NCBI RefSeq assembly: GCF_900142655.1
Contig: NZ_FRBQ01000006.1
Span: 141,271-205,270 of the forward strand
From: Phytopseudomonas punonensis
GTDB taxonomy: Bacteria > Pseudomonadota > Gammaproteobacteria > Pseudomonadales > Pseudomonadaceae
DNA: 64,000 nt
Direction of reading: 5' to 3'
Shown in pieces: positions 38,912-48,645 of the stretch. The first letter of the stretch is position 1. The number at the start of each line of letters is the position of its first letter. The position numbers and the translations under genes are program-made. The notes below the pieces were generated by a model. It ran no database searches, was not told where the DNA came from, and worked only from the letters and a program-made list of their open reading frames with translations.

Positions 38912-41900
38912 ATGTCCGTTTTCAACCCCAATGCTCAGCTTCCTTCGCCAGCGCTGCTGGAGCGCGTGGAGGCGCTGATCGACCGCGGCCTGCACCTGCA
39001 GGCCTATGCCCTGGCCAGTGAGCAGGGCGACCCGCGTTACTGGCAGGGCGCCGAGGCCATGGGCTGCATGGCGCGCCTGGCCGGGCACATCGGTGCGCCG
39101 CGGCTGGCCGACGTGCTGACCTGGCTGGCTTACCGTCGCTACCCGCAGTCGGCTCCGGCGCGTTTGCGTTTCCTGCGCATGCAGATGGCCCGGCGCGGGC
39201 ATTACCGGGCCTGGCGCCTGCTGCAGGGCTTTGGCGACTGGCTGCCGACTGATACGGCGCTACGGGCCGAATGGCTGTCGTTCAAGGCCTACCTGTACGC
39301 TTCGCTGCGCGACTTCGAAACCGCCCAGGCCCTCTACGAACAGGCCTGCCAGCATGGCGACGATGACCTGTGGCTGCTGGTCGAGCGCAGTCATGGTCTG
39401 GAGCTGGAAGATCGCCGCGAAGAGGCCCTGGCGCTGTGCGAGCAGGTGTTGGCCCGGCAGCCGGACTTTCGCTCGGCGCTGACCCAGGCGGCCGGCCTGC
39501 AGCTGCAACTGGGGCAGACCGAAGCGGCGCTGCAGCTGCTGCGCCGCGGCGCCCGGGAAATGGAGAGCGCGGCGATCTGCGCGCACCTGGTCAACCTGCT
39601 GATCGAGCGCGAAGAACTCGACGAGGCCAGCACCTGGCTCGACCACATGCAGACGCTGCAGTGCATTGAGGAGCGCAGCTCCAGCGACTGGATCGCCGCG
39701 CGCCGCTGCGACATCGCCTGCCTGCAGGGCGATCATGCCGCCGGCCGGCAGTTGGCCGAGAAGGCCGGCGGCGGTTTCTACGAGAAGATCCAGGCGCACC
39801 TGGCCAGCCCCACCGGGCGCCGCGTGCTGCTGCCCGTGCCCTTCGTGCGCCAGCACCACATGACCTGCGTGCCGGCGACCCTGACGGCGATTTCCGATTA
39901 CTGGGGCAAGAGCGTCGAGCATCTCGAGGTCGCAGAGGATATCTGCTACGACGGCACCACGCACCAGGCCGAGCGCGCCTGGGCCGAGCGCAACGGCTAC
40001 CTGGCCGTGGAGTTCACCGCGGACTGGGCCAGCAGCCGTGCGCTGCTCGACCGCGGCATTCCCTTTACCCTGACCCTGCAATACACCGGCAGCGGGCACC
40101 TGCAGGCACTGGTTGGTTACGACGAGCCGCGCGGTACGCTGCTGGTGCGTGACCCGGCGCAGCCTCACCATGGCGAGAGCCTGGCCGAGCTGCTGTTCGA
40201 GTCGCAACGCGCTTCCGGGCCGCGCGGCATGCTGCTGTTGCCGGCCGAGCAGGCAGCGCGTCTGGACGGCCTTAGCCTGCCGGACCGTGAGCTGTGGGAT
40301 ATCTACTACCGCTTCACCAGCGCCCTGGAAGTGCATCGACGTGACGAGGCGCTGGCGGCCTACCAGGCCTTGCAAGCCCTGAGCCCGGAGCATCGGCTGA
40401 CCTGGCAGGCGCAGCGTTCGCTGGGCTGGTACGACGGCCAGGAGCGCGAAGTGCTGCGGGGCACCGAGGCGCTGCTCGTGCAGTTTCCCGACGATGCCAA
40501 CCTGATCCTCTCCAAGGCCACATCTCTTGCCCAGCTGCAGCCACGCGGCGTGCAGCTCGAGTGGCTGGGTGGGCACTGCCAGGCGCGCTGGAACGAGCCG
40601 ACCATCAGCGTGCGTTACGCCGAGCTGCTCAGCGAGGACGGCCGTTGCCACGACCAGGTGGCCGGCATTATCCAGCGGGTGCTGCTGCAGACGCCCACCC
40701 AGGCGCGGGCCTGGAACACCCTGGCCAGCCTGCGCTGGGGCGAAGATCGCCGCGAGGAAGCCTGCGAACTGTATCGCCTGGCGGCCTGCCTGCACGCCTC
40801 CCACGAGGGCTATGCCGTGCAGTACTTCCGCGCCCTGCGTGCGCTGGGCAGAACCGCCGAGGGCCTGCAGTTCCTCGAACGGCGCCAGGCGCGGCTGGGC
40901 CGCTTGGCGGCAGCGCCGAGCCTGACCCTCAGCGAAACCCTGGAGGAAATGCAGCGCCCCTACGAGGCACAGGCGCTGCTGGAGCAGGCACTGGCCTGGC
41001 GTCCGGCAGATGGCGAGTTGCTGCTCGGCCTGGCCGAGCACCTCGGGCGTAACGGCGATGCCCAGGGCTGCCAGGCACTGCTCACCCAGGCCGAGCCATT
41101 GTGCCGGCGAGCGGCGTGGTTGCGTGCGGCGGTGCAGGCTGGCATGCGGCGCATGGACGAGCCGCGCCAGACCCTTGCCTGGGCACGCGAGGCCGCCACG
41201 CTCGAGCCCCTGGCGGTAGGGGCGCACCGCTTGTGTGTGACGCTGCTGGAGCAGGGGGAGGGCAGTGAGGCTGCCGACGCCTATGTCGAAGCACTGGCGA
41301 CCGAGTATCCGCATCATCTGGGCATCGCCGAGCTGCAGGTCGAGCGTGCCAAGCGGCGCTCTCTGCCGGCTACCGAGCAGGCACTGCGGCGCCTGCTGGA
41401 CAATCACCCGGAACACGCCTGGACGCTGCGTGAGCTGGCTGGATGCCTGGCCCGCCAGGGGCGGCGCGACGAGGCACTGGAAGTCTGCCGGCAGGCCGGG
41501 CTGGTCGATGCGCAGAACACCTATTTCCACTCTACCCATGGTTTCGTGCTGCTGCAGGACGGCCAGCGCGAGGCCGCCCGCGACGCGTTCCAGAGGGCCC
41601 TGGGCCTGTTCGTCGACAACGAATACGCCAGCAACATGCTGCTCGATACTTGCGAAAGCCATCAGCAGGCCGTCGACACGCTGGCGGCTATCCATGCCGA
41701 GCTGACCCGCCAGGTGACCTTCGGTGATGGCTGGCTGGCCTATGAACAGCAGGCCCAGCGCCTGCTCGAGCCCCAGGTGCTGCTCGATCAGTTGCGCGAG
41801 GCCCTCGGCCAGCGCGAGGATCTTTGGCACCTGTGGGTGGTGGTCGCCCGTCAGCAGGCGCGCATGGAGCAGTACCCGGCGGCAGCCGACACCCTCGGCC

Positions 41901-43855
41901 GGGCCATCGAGCGCTTCCCGCTGCTGCCACGGCTGTCGCTGGAGCTGGCCCGTCTGCACAAGCAACAGGGCGACCTGGATGCCTGCTGCCAGGCTCTGCA
42001 GGACAGCTTCCGTATCAACCCGCTGTGGACGCCCACGGTAAGCCTGCACGTCGACTGCCTGCTGGAGCAGGGCGAGCGCCTCGACGAGGCCGAGCAGCAG
42101 TTGCGCCGGGTGGTCGCGCAAGTGCCCGAGGACACCGAGCTGCGCGCCTACCTGGCCTATGTGCTGGGGCGGCGCGATGCGTTCGCGGAGGCCGCCGACC
42201 AGGCCGAACGAGTACTGCGAGCCGAGCCCGGCCACGAATGGGCGTGGAATCAGCTCAAGTACTACGCCGAGCAATTGCAGGCCGCAGAGCGGCCGCTGCA
42301 ACTGACCAGGCAACTGGTGGAAAACCGTCCTGGCGATGTCGACGCCTGGTTGGCCCTGGCCGATCTGGAGACCGACCGCGAGACGCGGGAGAACGCCCTG
42401 CGTGCGGCGCTGGCTTACAGCCCGCGCAGCCGCGCGATCAACGACCGTCTGCTGCAACTGCTGATGGAAGGCGAACGCTTCGCCGAGGTTCGCGAACTGC
42501 TCGCCGCACCCTGCTGGGAAGGCAAGCCACCCGTGGAAATGGCCCTGTATGGCCCGCGAGCCTTGCGCGCCGAAGGGGATGCCGGGGCCATCGAGGCGCT
42601 GCGCGCGCTGCTGGTACAACATCCGGACTACTACGATGGCTGGCGGCAGCTGGCCGACTGGCACGACGAGGATGGCCAGTATCCGGCCTACATCGCGGCG
42701 GCTCGCGAGATGGTGCGCCTGGAGCCGCGGCTGGCCATGGCCCATGGTTTCCTTGGCCACGCGCTATTGCTCAACGGCGACAAGGCCGACGCGCTGCCGG
42801 CCTTCGAGCAGGCCTGGGCACTGGATGCGCGCTACGGCTTTGCGGCGTTCAATACCTTCGACCTGCTGCGCGAATTGCAGGGTGCGGATACTGCCCTGGA
42901 ACGCCTGGATGCCCTGCTCGAGACGGGCGATACGGTCGCTGCCTGGCGGCGTGTGCTGCCCCTGGCCAGGGGCAACGGCGACAAGGCGCTGCTGCAGCGC
43001 GCGCTGACAGTACTGGCCAGCGACCCGGCGGGCGAGACCAATTGGGAGCAGGATGTCGCCGGCTTCGCCGTGCGCGAACCGGTGCTGCGCCAAGTGCTGG
43101 ATGCCGGCGTGGCGGCGGGCGAACTGCACAGCGCTGCCGTGGAAACCTGGCTGGGCTGGCGTACCCACGACATGCTCAGCAACCTGACCCTGTCGGCCGC
43201 CTTCAACAAGGCACTGCGCAACGATCCCAAACATGCCGCCAAGTGCGCCATGTTCCGCTTGCTGGGCGGTCACCGGCACGCCAACCGCATCCTGCTGGGC
43301 TCCACCCTCAAGCGCTGCCGCCAGGCGTTGGCGGAAAGCGCCGATGTATGGGGCGCTGCCAGTTATGCGCTGATCGAGAGCAAGCGCTATCGCCTGATGT
43401 TCGACACCCTGAACGACTGGCGCCGGCCGGACACGCCCGCCTGGGCCCTGGACAACCTGGCGCTGGCCTATCGTTTGCGCGGCATGGATGCACTGGCGGC
43501 CGAGGTGTCGCGTCTGTCGCTGGAGCGTTATCCGTCAGGTACCGATGGGCGCGTCTGGCTGGCGGTCGATGCCGCGCTGGCGGGCGACCAGGCCGAGCTG
43601 AATGCCCTGATCGAGAGCCTGCAGGACGCCTCCATGCGCGACTATTACCGGGCGCTGTTCAAGCTGGCGCAGGCCGCTGCGACCAGCGATCCGGCCCAGG
43701 CCCGTGAGAGCCTGCGCCAGGCCGAGGAGATGGCCGGTGCCAAACATCTGCCGTTCTGGCGCTTGCGCCAGCGTCTCGGCGTACGCCTGGGCTGGCACGG
43801 TGAGTTTCCGCCGGCGCGCTGGCGCTGGCAGTTACTGCGCTGGTGGCAGCGCTGA
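38912..43855 (+). CDS. Giant TPR protein with an embedded C39-like peptidase domain
   Basis: The 1647-residue protein is mostly tetratricopeptide-type helical hairpins, before and after an inserted papain-fold C39-like domain at ~305-440. That domain keeps a possible triad: C319 in HMTCVPAT, H396 in GSGHLQAL and D414 in VRDPAQ. There is no signal peptide or membrane segment, so a cytoplasmic scaffold or processing enzyme is likely. C39 domains usually trim bacteriocin leaders in ABC exporters; here no exporter or precursor peptide is adjacent, so the substrate is open. GGGAAGGG precedes ATG 38912; ATG 38891 is an alternative. The last 24 bases overlap the convergent exporter gene. Confidence 0.85.
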   Translation: MSVFNPNAQLPSPALLERVEALIDRGLHLQAYALASEQGDPRYWQGAEAMGCMARLAGHIGAPRLADVLTWLAYRRYPQSAPARLRFLRMQMARRGHYRAWRLLQGFGDWLPTDTALRAEWLSFKAYLYASLRDFETAQALYEQACQHGDDDLWLLVERSHGLELEDRREEALALCEQVLARQPDFRSALTQAAGLQLQLGQTEAALQLLRRGAREMESAAICAHLVNLLIEREELDEASTWLDHMQTLQCIEERSSSDWIAARRCDIACLQGDHAAGRQLAEKAGGGFYEKIQAHLASPTGRRVLLPVPFVRQHHMTCVPATLTAISDYWGKSVEHLEVAEDICYDGTTHQAERAWAERNGYLAVEFTADWASSRALLDRGIPFTLTLQYTGSGHLQALVGYDEPRGTLLVRDPAQPHHGESLAELLFESQRASGPRGMLLLPAEQAARLDGLSLPDRELWDIYYRFTSALEVHRRDEALAAYQALQALSPEHRLTWQAQRSLGWYDGQEREVLRGTEALLVQFPDDANLILSKATSLAQLQPRGVQLEWLGGHCQARWNEPTISVRYAELLSEDGRCHDQVAGIIQRVLLQTPTQARAWNTLASLRWGEDRREEACELYRLAACLHASHEGYAVQYFRALRALGRTAEGLQFLERRQARLGRLAAAPSLTLSETLEEMQRPYEAQALLEQALAWRPADGELLLGLAEHLGRNGDAQGCQALLTQAEPLCRRAAWLRAAVQAGMRRMDEPRQTLAWAREAATLEPLAVGAHRLCVTLLEQGEGSEAADAYVEALATEYPHHLGIAELQVERAKRRSLPATEQALRRLLDNHPEHAWTLRELAGCLARQGRRDEALEVCRQAGLVDAQNTYFHSTHGFVLLQDGQREAARDAFQRALGLFVDNEYASNMLLDTCESHQQAVDTLAAIHAELTRQVTFGDGWLAYEQQAQRLLEPQVLLDQLREALGQREDLWHLWVVVARQQARMEQYPAAADTLGRAIERFPLLPRLSLELARLHKQQGDLDACCQALQDSFRINPLWTPTVSLHVDCLLEQGERLDEAEQQLRRVVAQVPEDTELRAYLAYVLGRRDAFAEAADQAERVLRAEPGHEWAWNQLKYYAEQLQAAERPLQLTRQLVENRPGDVDAWLALADLETDRETRENALRAALAYSPRSRAINDRLLQLLMEGERFAEVRELLAAPCWEGKPPVEMALYGPRALRAEGDAGAIEALRALLVQHPDYYDGWRQLADWHDEDGQYPAYIAAAREMVRLEPRLAMAHGFLGHALLLNGDKADALPAFEQAWALDARYGFAAFNTFDLLRELQGADTALERLDALLETGDTVAAWRRVLPLARGNGDKALLQRALTVLASDPAGETNWEQDVAGFAVREPVLRQVLDAGVAAGELHSAAVETWLGWRTHDMLSNLTLSAAFNKALRNDPKHAAKCAMFRLLGGHRHANRILLGSTLKRCRQALAESADVWGAASYALIESKRYRLMFDTLNDWRRPDTPAWALDNLALAYRLRGMDALAAEVSRLSLERYPSGTDGRVWLAVDAALAGDQAELNALIESLQDASMRDYYRALFKLAQAAATSDPAQARESLRQAEEMAGAKHLPFWRLRQRLGVRLGWHGEFPPARWRWQLLRWWQR

Positions 43856-45106
43856 CAGGCCAGCGCGGCGCGACAGCTGCAGGCGATCAATGAGCAGCAG
43901 GCCGGCCAGTAAACCGATGGCGTACAGCGCATCGAGCCCCAGGGTCAGCAGCAGGCCCAGGCACAGCAGCGTGCTGAGGCCTGCCAGCCAACGCCACAGG
44001 CCCTGCAGCAACAGCCAGCCGGCTGCCATGCTGAGCAGGTAGATGACGATGAAGTTGCCGTTGGCGTAGCGGATCAACTGGTCCAGCGGCAGGGCCAGGG
44101 CCCAGATCAGGGTGGCGCTGAGGGCGCAGCTGAGCACTACCAGAAGCAACGCCCTGGCCGGTACGCCATTGGCATTGCGAACGGCCAGGGCGCGCGGCAG
44201 CTTGCCTTCATCGGCCAGGCTCCAGATCAGCCGCGAGAAGCCCTGGATGTACACGTTCATCGAGGCGAAACAGGCCAGGTAACCGATGCTCGCACTGAGC
44301 CAGCGGGCCTGATCGCCGAGCAGCACGTCGAGCATCAGCGGCAGCGAGGCGGCATCGGTGCGCGCGTCGCCGTAGGCATGGAAGCTCAGCACCGCCACCG
44401 AACAGGCCCAGTACACCAGCCCGGCGAGCAGCACACCGAGCACCAGCGCCAGAGGGAAGTCGCGCTGCGGATTCTTGAATTCCTCGCCCAGGTGGGTGAA
44501 GGCCTCGATGCCGACGAAGCACCAGAACATCACCCCCAAGGCCACGGGCAGTAATTGCCAGTTGCCGGCCAACGGCGGCAGCAGCGGTTGCTCGGCGTGG
44601 GGCAGGTCGCCCTTGAACCAGATCAGCGCGATGGTGGCGACGATGGCCAGGGCGATGACGATCTGCACGCTGCCGGAGGTGCGGGCGGGGCGCTGGCCGA
44701 GTAGCAGAATGATGCCCAGGGTTGCCAGCTGGATGGCGAGGATCGCCAGGTCGCTCAGCGCGAACAGCGCATGCCAGAAGCCGCTGGCGATATTCAACGC
44801 CGCCGGCAGGCCCACCGGAATCACCGCCAGAAACAGCCAGGCGCTGGTGCGCTCCATGGGCGCGCCGAATGCACGGCCGATCAGGTGCGGCGCGCCGCCG
44901 GCATGGGGGTAATGGCGGCCGAGCTGGGCGAAGGTGAAGGCCATCGGCAGAATCAGCACGATCAGCAGCAGCCAGGCCCATAGCGAAATCTCGCCAGCGG
45001 CCGTAGCGGCCAGCGCGGGAATCACGAAGACCCCGGTGCCGAGCAGCGAAGTGCTCAGCAAACCCACACCCTGCAGCAGCCCCAGTTCCTTGTTCAATCG
45101 GCTCAT
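43832..45106 (-). CDS. yjeH: YjeH-type amino-acid exporter (APC family)
   Basis: The 424-residue protein has about twelve membrane segments and the YjeH/APC starting block ELGLLQGVGLLSTSLLGTG. In E. coli YjeH exports methionine and branched-chain amino acids. The start at MSRLNKEL is preferred to the longer frame because it matches YjeH N-termini. An Lrp/AsnC regulator diverges from it across 156 bases, the usual exporter-regulator pair. Its 3' end overlaps the TPR gene tail by 24 bases. Confidence 0.88.
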   Translation of the reverse strand: MSRLNKELGLLQGVGLLSTSLLGTGVFVIPALAATAAGEISLWAWLLLIVLILPMAFTFAQLGRHYPHAGGAPHLIGRAFGAPMERTSAWLFLAVIPVGLPAALNIASGFWHALFALSDLAILAIQLATLGIILLLGQRPARTSGSVQIVIALAIVATIALIWFKGDLPHAEQPLLPPLAGNWQLLPVALGVMFWCFVGIEAFTHLGEEFKNPQRDFPLALVLGVLLAGLVYWACSVAVLSFHAYGDARTDAASLPLMLDVLLGDQARWLSASIGYLACFASMNVYIQGFSRLIWSLADEGKLPRALAVRNANGVPARALLLVVLSCALSATLIWALALPLDQLIRYANGNFIVIYLLSMAAGWLLLQGLWRWLAGLSTLLCLGLLLTLGLDALYAIGLLAGLLLIDRLQLSRRAGLSALPPAQ

Positions 45107-45262
45107 GTTGTATGCTCTCGCTCCTGACGCGGCCCCTGGCAGAGCGCCTGCCGGCCGTATCGCCATGGTAAGGCCGCTTCGCTTTGGCGGCTGCTGGCGA
45201 AGCGTCGCCGATCACCGACGAAACGGCGGCAATGGCCGTCATCCTGTTTGCAGAGAGCTTCA

Positions 45263-45682
45263 GTGGATAAGTTCGATCAACGCATCATCGCCCTGCTGTG
45301 CGCCGACGCGCGCCTGACCGTCACCGAGGTGGCCCGCCAGGTCAACCTGTCACGCTCGGCCGTGAGCGAGCGCATCCGCCAGTTGGAAGCCAGCGGCGTC
45401 ATCCAGGGTTACCACGCCCGCATCGCTGAGCCTGATGCGGTGGTGGTCAAGGCCTATCTGGAGCTGTTCTACAAAGGCGGGCGCTGCGAGCACTACGTCG
45501 AGCGCATGCGCGCCTTCCCGGAAGTACGGCGCTGCTCGGGCATCAGCGGCGAGACGGATATGCTGATCTACATCGAGGCGGCGTCCATGGAGCGCCTTGC
45601 CGAAGTGCGCGGCGAAATCGAAAACCTGCCGGGCGTGTTCAAGGTGAAGACCCATATGGTGGTCAAGGATTGGGTGATGTGA
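45263..45682 (+). CDS. Lrp/AsnC-family regulator
   Basis: The 139-residue protein has an N-terminal HTH (VTEVARQVNLSRSAVSERIRQLEASGVI) and the C-terminal RAM/ACT-like effector domain (RCSGISGETDMLIYIEA). GTG 45263 is chosen because it gives the canonical DKFDQRIIALLCADARLT opening; the TTG at 45248 adds five odd residues. It is divergent from yjeH and likely controls it in response to an amino acid. Its stop overlaps the next gene's GTG. Confidence 0.9.
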   Translation: MDKFDQRIIALLCADARLTVTEVARQVNLSRSAVSERIRQLEASGVIQGYHARIAEPDAVVVKAYLELFYKGGRCEHYVERMRAFPEVRRCSGISGETDMLIYIEAASMERLAEVRGEIENLPGVFKVKTHMVVKDWVM

Positions 45683-46383
45683 GGCGCAACGGTTGTGCTC
45701 CGATACTGGTGCTGCTTCCCGGTATGGATGGAACCGGTTCGCTGTTCCTACCGCTCATCGATCAACTCGGCCTCACTTTCGATATCCGAGTGGTTCGCTA
45801 TCCCGCTACCGAAGCCTTGGGTTACGAGGCGTTGGAGCGCCTGGTTATCTCATCGTTGCCCAAGGGCGAGGCATTCATGCTTCTTGGGGAATCGTTCTCC
45901 GGGCCTATCGCCATATCGATTGCGGCCGCGCAGCCACCTGGCCTGACTGGCTTGATTCTTTGCAGCACCTTTGCCGTAAGCCCGCGCCCGGCTATCACCG
46001 CACTTTGGCGGCTGGCCAAGACCGTGTCACCCAGACGAGCGCCAATTGCAGTTCTCGATTACTTGTTGCTTGGTCGCTATTCAAGCAAGGCGCTCTGTTC
46101 AGCCTTGGCATCGGCAGTCAGCCAATTATCGCCCGCTGCTTTTTCCGCCAGGATGAGGGCCATCCATACCGTCAATGTGCTGCCGAAACTGAAATCCATT
46201 TCAACACCAGTGCTCTATCTTCAAGCGACGGAAGACAGGCTCGTTCCGTCATCTTCTTGCGCTCTTATACAACGCGAGCTCCCCGCTATTCGCGTTGTCT
46301 CGGTCGCTGCTCCGCACTGCTTGCTTCAGGCTGCGCCGGTTGAGGCGGCCTTGGCCCTCAGAACATATGCAGAACAGCTATAG
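45679..46383 (+). CDS. Alpha/beta hydrolase
   Basis: The 234-residue protein is an alpha/beta hydrolase with the early oxyanion loop LPGMDGTGS, nucleophile S72 in LGESFSG, an aspartate in ATEDRLVP and histidine in APHCLLQ. A thioesterase or esterase role is likely; the substrate is unknown. The GTG start overlaps the Lrp stop (GTGA), so it is coupled to the regulator. It is more AT-rich than its neighbours, suggesting separate origin. Confidence 0.78.
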   Translation: MRRNGCAPILVLLPGMDGTGSLFLPLIDQLGLTFDIRVVRYPATEALGYEALERLVISSLPKGEAFMLLGESFSGPIAISIAAAQPPGLTGLILCSTFAVSPRPAITALWRLAKTVSPRRAPIAVLDYLLLGRYSSKALCSALASAVSQLSPAAFSARMRAIHTVNVLPKLKSISTPVLYLQATEDRLVPSSSCALIQRELPAIRVVSVAAPHCLLQAAPVEAALALRTYAEQL

Positions 46384-46447
46384 ATCCGCGGCGGCGTAAG
46401 CTGGACCGCTTCCTCTTCAACCGATACCGATGCCAAGGAGTCGCAAG

Positions 46448-46960
46448 ATGCTGTTCGCCGATGCCTTCAAATACAAACTATGGGCGAATGCCGAGCTGCT
46501 CGCGTTGGGCGAGCGCCAACAGCATCTGCTTCCCCAGAACGATGCGGAGTTCTTCGTGCGCATCCTCAACCACATCACGGTCGTCGACAGCCTGTTTATC
46601 AGCCGCCTGTCCGGTGAGGCGGAGCACTACAGCGGCGACAATACCCGTGAGACTCCCTCATTCGACGAGCTCAAGGCGCGCATCGCGCACAACGATGCCT
46701 GGCTCGTCGCCTTCGCAGAACGCGCCACAGCCGAAGAACTGCAGCGCGTTATCGCCTTTCGCTTCACCGATGGCGACCTTGGCCAGTTGTCGGTCGAAGA
46801 GGTGTTGCTGCACCTGCTCACCCACGGCAGCAATCACCGTGGCATGGCATCGAGAACGTTAGCGATTCATGGGCTCGAACGGCCGAAGGATACCTTTACC
46901 CGGTATCTGCACGAGGCACAGCCGGGCAGGCGCGAGCTTGCCCGTGAAGCGCTCGGCTGA
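46448..46960 (+). CDS. DinB-family metal-dependent protein
   Basis: The 170-residue four-helix-bundle protein has the DinB metal triad H42 (LNHITVVD), H126 and H130 (LTHGSNHRG), and the start LFADAFKYKLWANAELL typical of the family. DinB/YfiT proteins include thiol-transferases using bacillithiol, mycothiol or glutathione, and many of unknown substrate. AAGGAG fixes ATG 46448. Monocistronic, converging on inaA across element B. Confidence 0.85.
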   Translation: MLFADAFKYKLWANAELLALGERQQHLLPQNDAEFFVRILNHITVVDSLFISRLSGEAEHYSGDNTRETPSFDELKARIAHNDAWLVAFAERATAEELQRVIAFRFTDGDLGQLSVEEVLLHLLTHGSNHRGMASRTLAIHGLERPKDTFTRYLHEAQPGRRELAREALG

Positions 46961-46976
46961 GCTCGTGTTCGCCCTG

Positions 46977-47195
46977 AGAGTCTGTTCACGATCTTTTTAG
47001 GCGACATTGAAAGAGGTTGCTACAAGGCAGAAGCGGCCATTAGTGCTTTACCTATGGGAGCGGGCAGGGACGCCTAGGCCATGCCCGTGATTTTTCGCGG
47101 GCATGGCCCGCTCCCACAGTTAGGGGCCCGCGTTCGCTTATGCCACTTTGCAGTCAACGCGCTGAGGTCGAGTCGAAAGATCGTGAACAGGTTCT
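46977..47195. repeat. Intergenic element B with terminal inverted repeats
   Basis: A 219-bp element with 20-bp ends matching at 18 positions (AGAGTCTGTTCACGATCTTT at 46977-46996; partner 47176-47195). Its core (47054-47117) is a long hairpin ending CCCGCTCCCAC, shared with element D but with ~15 extra bases in the left arm. Left sub-terminal sequence (CTACAAGGCAGAAGC) is shared with C and D. It starts 16 bases after the DinB stop and its right end overlaps the inaA stop codon. Confidence 0.88.
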
Positions 47196-47886
47196 AAGCG
47201 GCTAACGCCGCCGTGTAGGCCTGCATCAGCAGCTGCCAATCCCCCTCAGGCATCGCCCCGCAATGACGTTTCAACTGGCGCATGTCATGCCGGGAGGCAT
47301 CGGCGGTGCGCCAGCGGCGGCGGCTTTTCTCCAGGTCGAGCAGGGTGATTTCGGCGCTGGGTGAACTGCCGTCAACTTCGTTGATTCTGATGAAGACATG
47401 CTTGGCATAGCAGCAGCCATGCTGCCAGCGGCCCTTGTGCATGCGTGCCAGGGCACCGGCCAACGCATTCAGCATGCAGGCTGAATGTTCGGGGCTCCGC
47501 TCTGCTTCGTACCACTGCTCCAGGCTGATAAAACCCGTCAGCGCCTGGGTAATCAGCAGCGCCTGCCACTGGCCTTCATGCTTTCTGGCCGAGCCATAAA
47601 CGAGCTTTGGCACGCTGACGCCCAATTTAGCGAATGCCTGATAGGCATGTAGCTCGCGCAGGATGGTCGGGCGGCCCAGGGGGTGGCGCAGGCTGCGATA
47701 CAGGTGGCCGGTTTGGCGTTTGCTGTACAGCGCCGGGTGCGAAGGGTTGCGTGGCAGCAACAGTTGCACGCCGCTTTCACCATCGCGGCGCTTGTTGAGC
47801 GGTTCCACCCAGGCGCCTCGGCATTGCCACCAGCGCTCGAAGGGACTGGCCTGCACTGCCGATCGATAGCCGATCACCGTCGCCAT
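47194..47886 (-). CDS. inaA: LPS kinase InaA family protein
   Basis: The 230-residue protein is a kinase-fold protein of the InaA/WaaP group. RPTILRELHAYQAFAKLGVSVP fits the kinase N-lobe, RMHKGRWQHGCCYAKHVFI the HGD-like catalytic loop, and ITLLDLEKSRR the metal-binding DxE. Such enzymes phosphorylate LPS core or related sugars. It overlaps the methyltransferase stop by one base (TGATG) and ends inside element B. Synteny with ColRS (PA4378-PA4381 order) supports the name. ATG 47886 is preferred to GTG 47889. Confidence 0.88.
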   Translation of the reverse strand: MATVIGYRSAVQASPFERWWQCRGAWVEPLNKRRDGESGVQLLLPRNPSHPALYSKRQTGHLYRSLRHPLGRPTILRELHAYQAFAKLGVSVPKLVYGSARKHEGQWQALLITQALTGFISLEQWYEAERSPEHSACMLNALAGALARMHKGRWQHGCCYAKHVFIRINEVDGSSPSAEITLLDLEKSRRRWRTADASRHDMRQLKRHCGAMPEGDWQLLMQAYTAALAA

Positions 47887-48563
47887 CACCGCACCTCACA
47901 TTTGCGCAGTACATAGGTGCGCCACATGGCATAGCCGGGTAAGAAGTCGCGGTGGCCGAGCACCTGAAAACCTGCATCGAGAAACTCGGACTCGATCTCC
48001 TCACGGCGCACCACGAAGCGATTTTCACCACTGCCGCGGCGCTTCTCCAGGCGGTTGCGACGCCAGGCCTTGTAGTTGCCATCGACCCACAGCGAGACGA
48101 TCACGGTATCGCGGGTAACCCGGTGGAATTCGCGTAGCGCCGCCAGACGGTGCTCTGCCGATTGGAAGTGATGCAGCAGGCGAATGCAGAACATGCAGTC
48201 CACCGAGTTATCGCCTAGGGCGATATCGAAGGCTGAGGTCTTGAAGGTTTTTACTCGGTTGACGACCTCGGGCGGCTGGGCGGCGAGGGCGGTGGCGAGC
48301 ATATCCGCGGAGTTGTCGGCGGCCAGGATCACCCGATTCGGGTGTTCGGCGAGCATCGGCCAGAAGCGGCCCGCGCCGCAGGGCAGGTCGAGTACCAGAT
48401 TGGGGTCCCCCGCGAGACGCAGGGCACTGCGCCCGACCTGGACGTCGCGCCAGTGCGAAAGGCGCCTGGCCAGGCCGTCCTGGTGCTTGTGCAGGTAACT
48501 CTGGGCATGTTGCCGGTCGTATTTGCCGGAGAAGGCCAGTTCGATGGAGCGGGGTTTGGACAT
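47886..48563 (-). CDS. SAM-dependent methyltransferase linked to ColRS
   Basis: The 225-residue class I methyltransferase has motif I LVLDLPCGAGRFW, the acidic motif II region ILAADNSADML and the post-I LLHHFQSAEHR. It corresponds to the P. aeruginosa PA4379 position between ColS and InaA. With InaA it is thought to modify LPS in the ColR response; the methyl acceptor is unknown. A candidate ColR site overlaps the colS stop upstream, and its SD (GAGGTG) is held in a stem at 48567-48590. Confidence 0.86.
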   Translation of the reverse strand: MSKPRSIELAFSGKYDRQHAQSYLHKHQDGLARRLSHWRDVQVGRSALRLAGDPNLVLDLPCGAGRFWPMLAEHPNRVILAADNSADMLATALAAQPPEVVNRVKTFKTSAFDIALGDNSVDCMFCIRLLHHFQSAEHRLAALREFHRVTRDTVIVSLWVDGNYKAWRRNRLEKRRGSGENRFVVRREEIESEFLDAGFQVLGHRDFLPGYAMWRTYVLRKCEVR

Positions 48564-48566
48564 GAC

Positions 48567-48590
48567 GAGGCACCTCTGGGAGAGTGCCTC
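48567..48590 (-). promoter_or_regulatory. Stem enclosing the methyltransferase ribosome-binding site
   Basis: GAGGCAC/GTGCCTC pairs across a 10-base loop immediately before the methyltransferase ATG and encloses the likely SD GAGGTG. Opening of this stem may gate translation; low confidence. Confidence 0.3.
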
Positions 48591-48630
48591 GATGTTAGGA
48601 GGCGGGTTCTGATGAACCCGTCAAACAAAC

Positions 48631-48645
48631 GTGAAAAAAACGTCA
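48631..48645 (-). promoter_or_regulatory. Candidate ColR box before the methyltransferase-inaA genes
   Basis: On the minus strand this reads TGACGTTTTTTTCAC; its TGA is the colS stop codon. The same 15 bases occur at 50610-50624, facing the ltaS-like gene. The pattern fits the ColR consensus recalled from P. putida (pyrimidine pair, N, A, C/G, NN, poly-T, CAC), where the genes after colS are ColR targets. Two copies at two ColR-linked promoters raise the odds. Confidence 0.6.

Noticed and set aside
39260..42760. 1166-residue minus-strand ORF opposite the TPR protein
   Set aside because: Antisense shadow; no SD and no domain pattern, while the plus strand has clear TPR and C39-like motifs.
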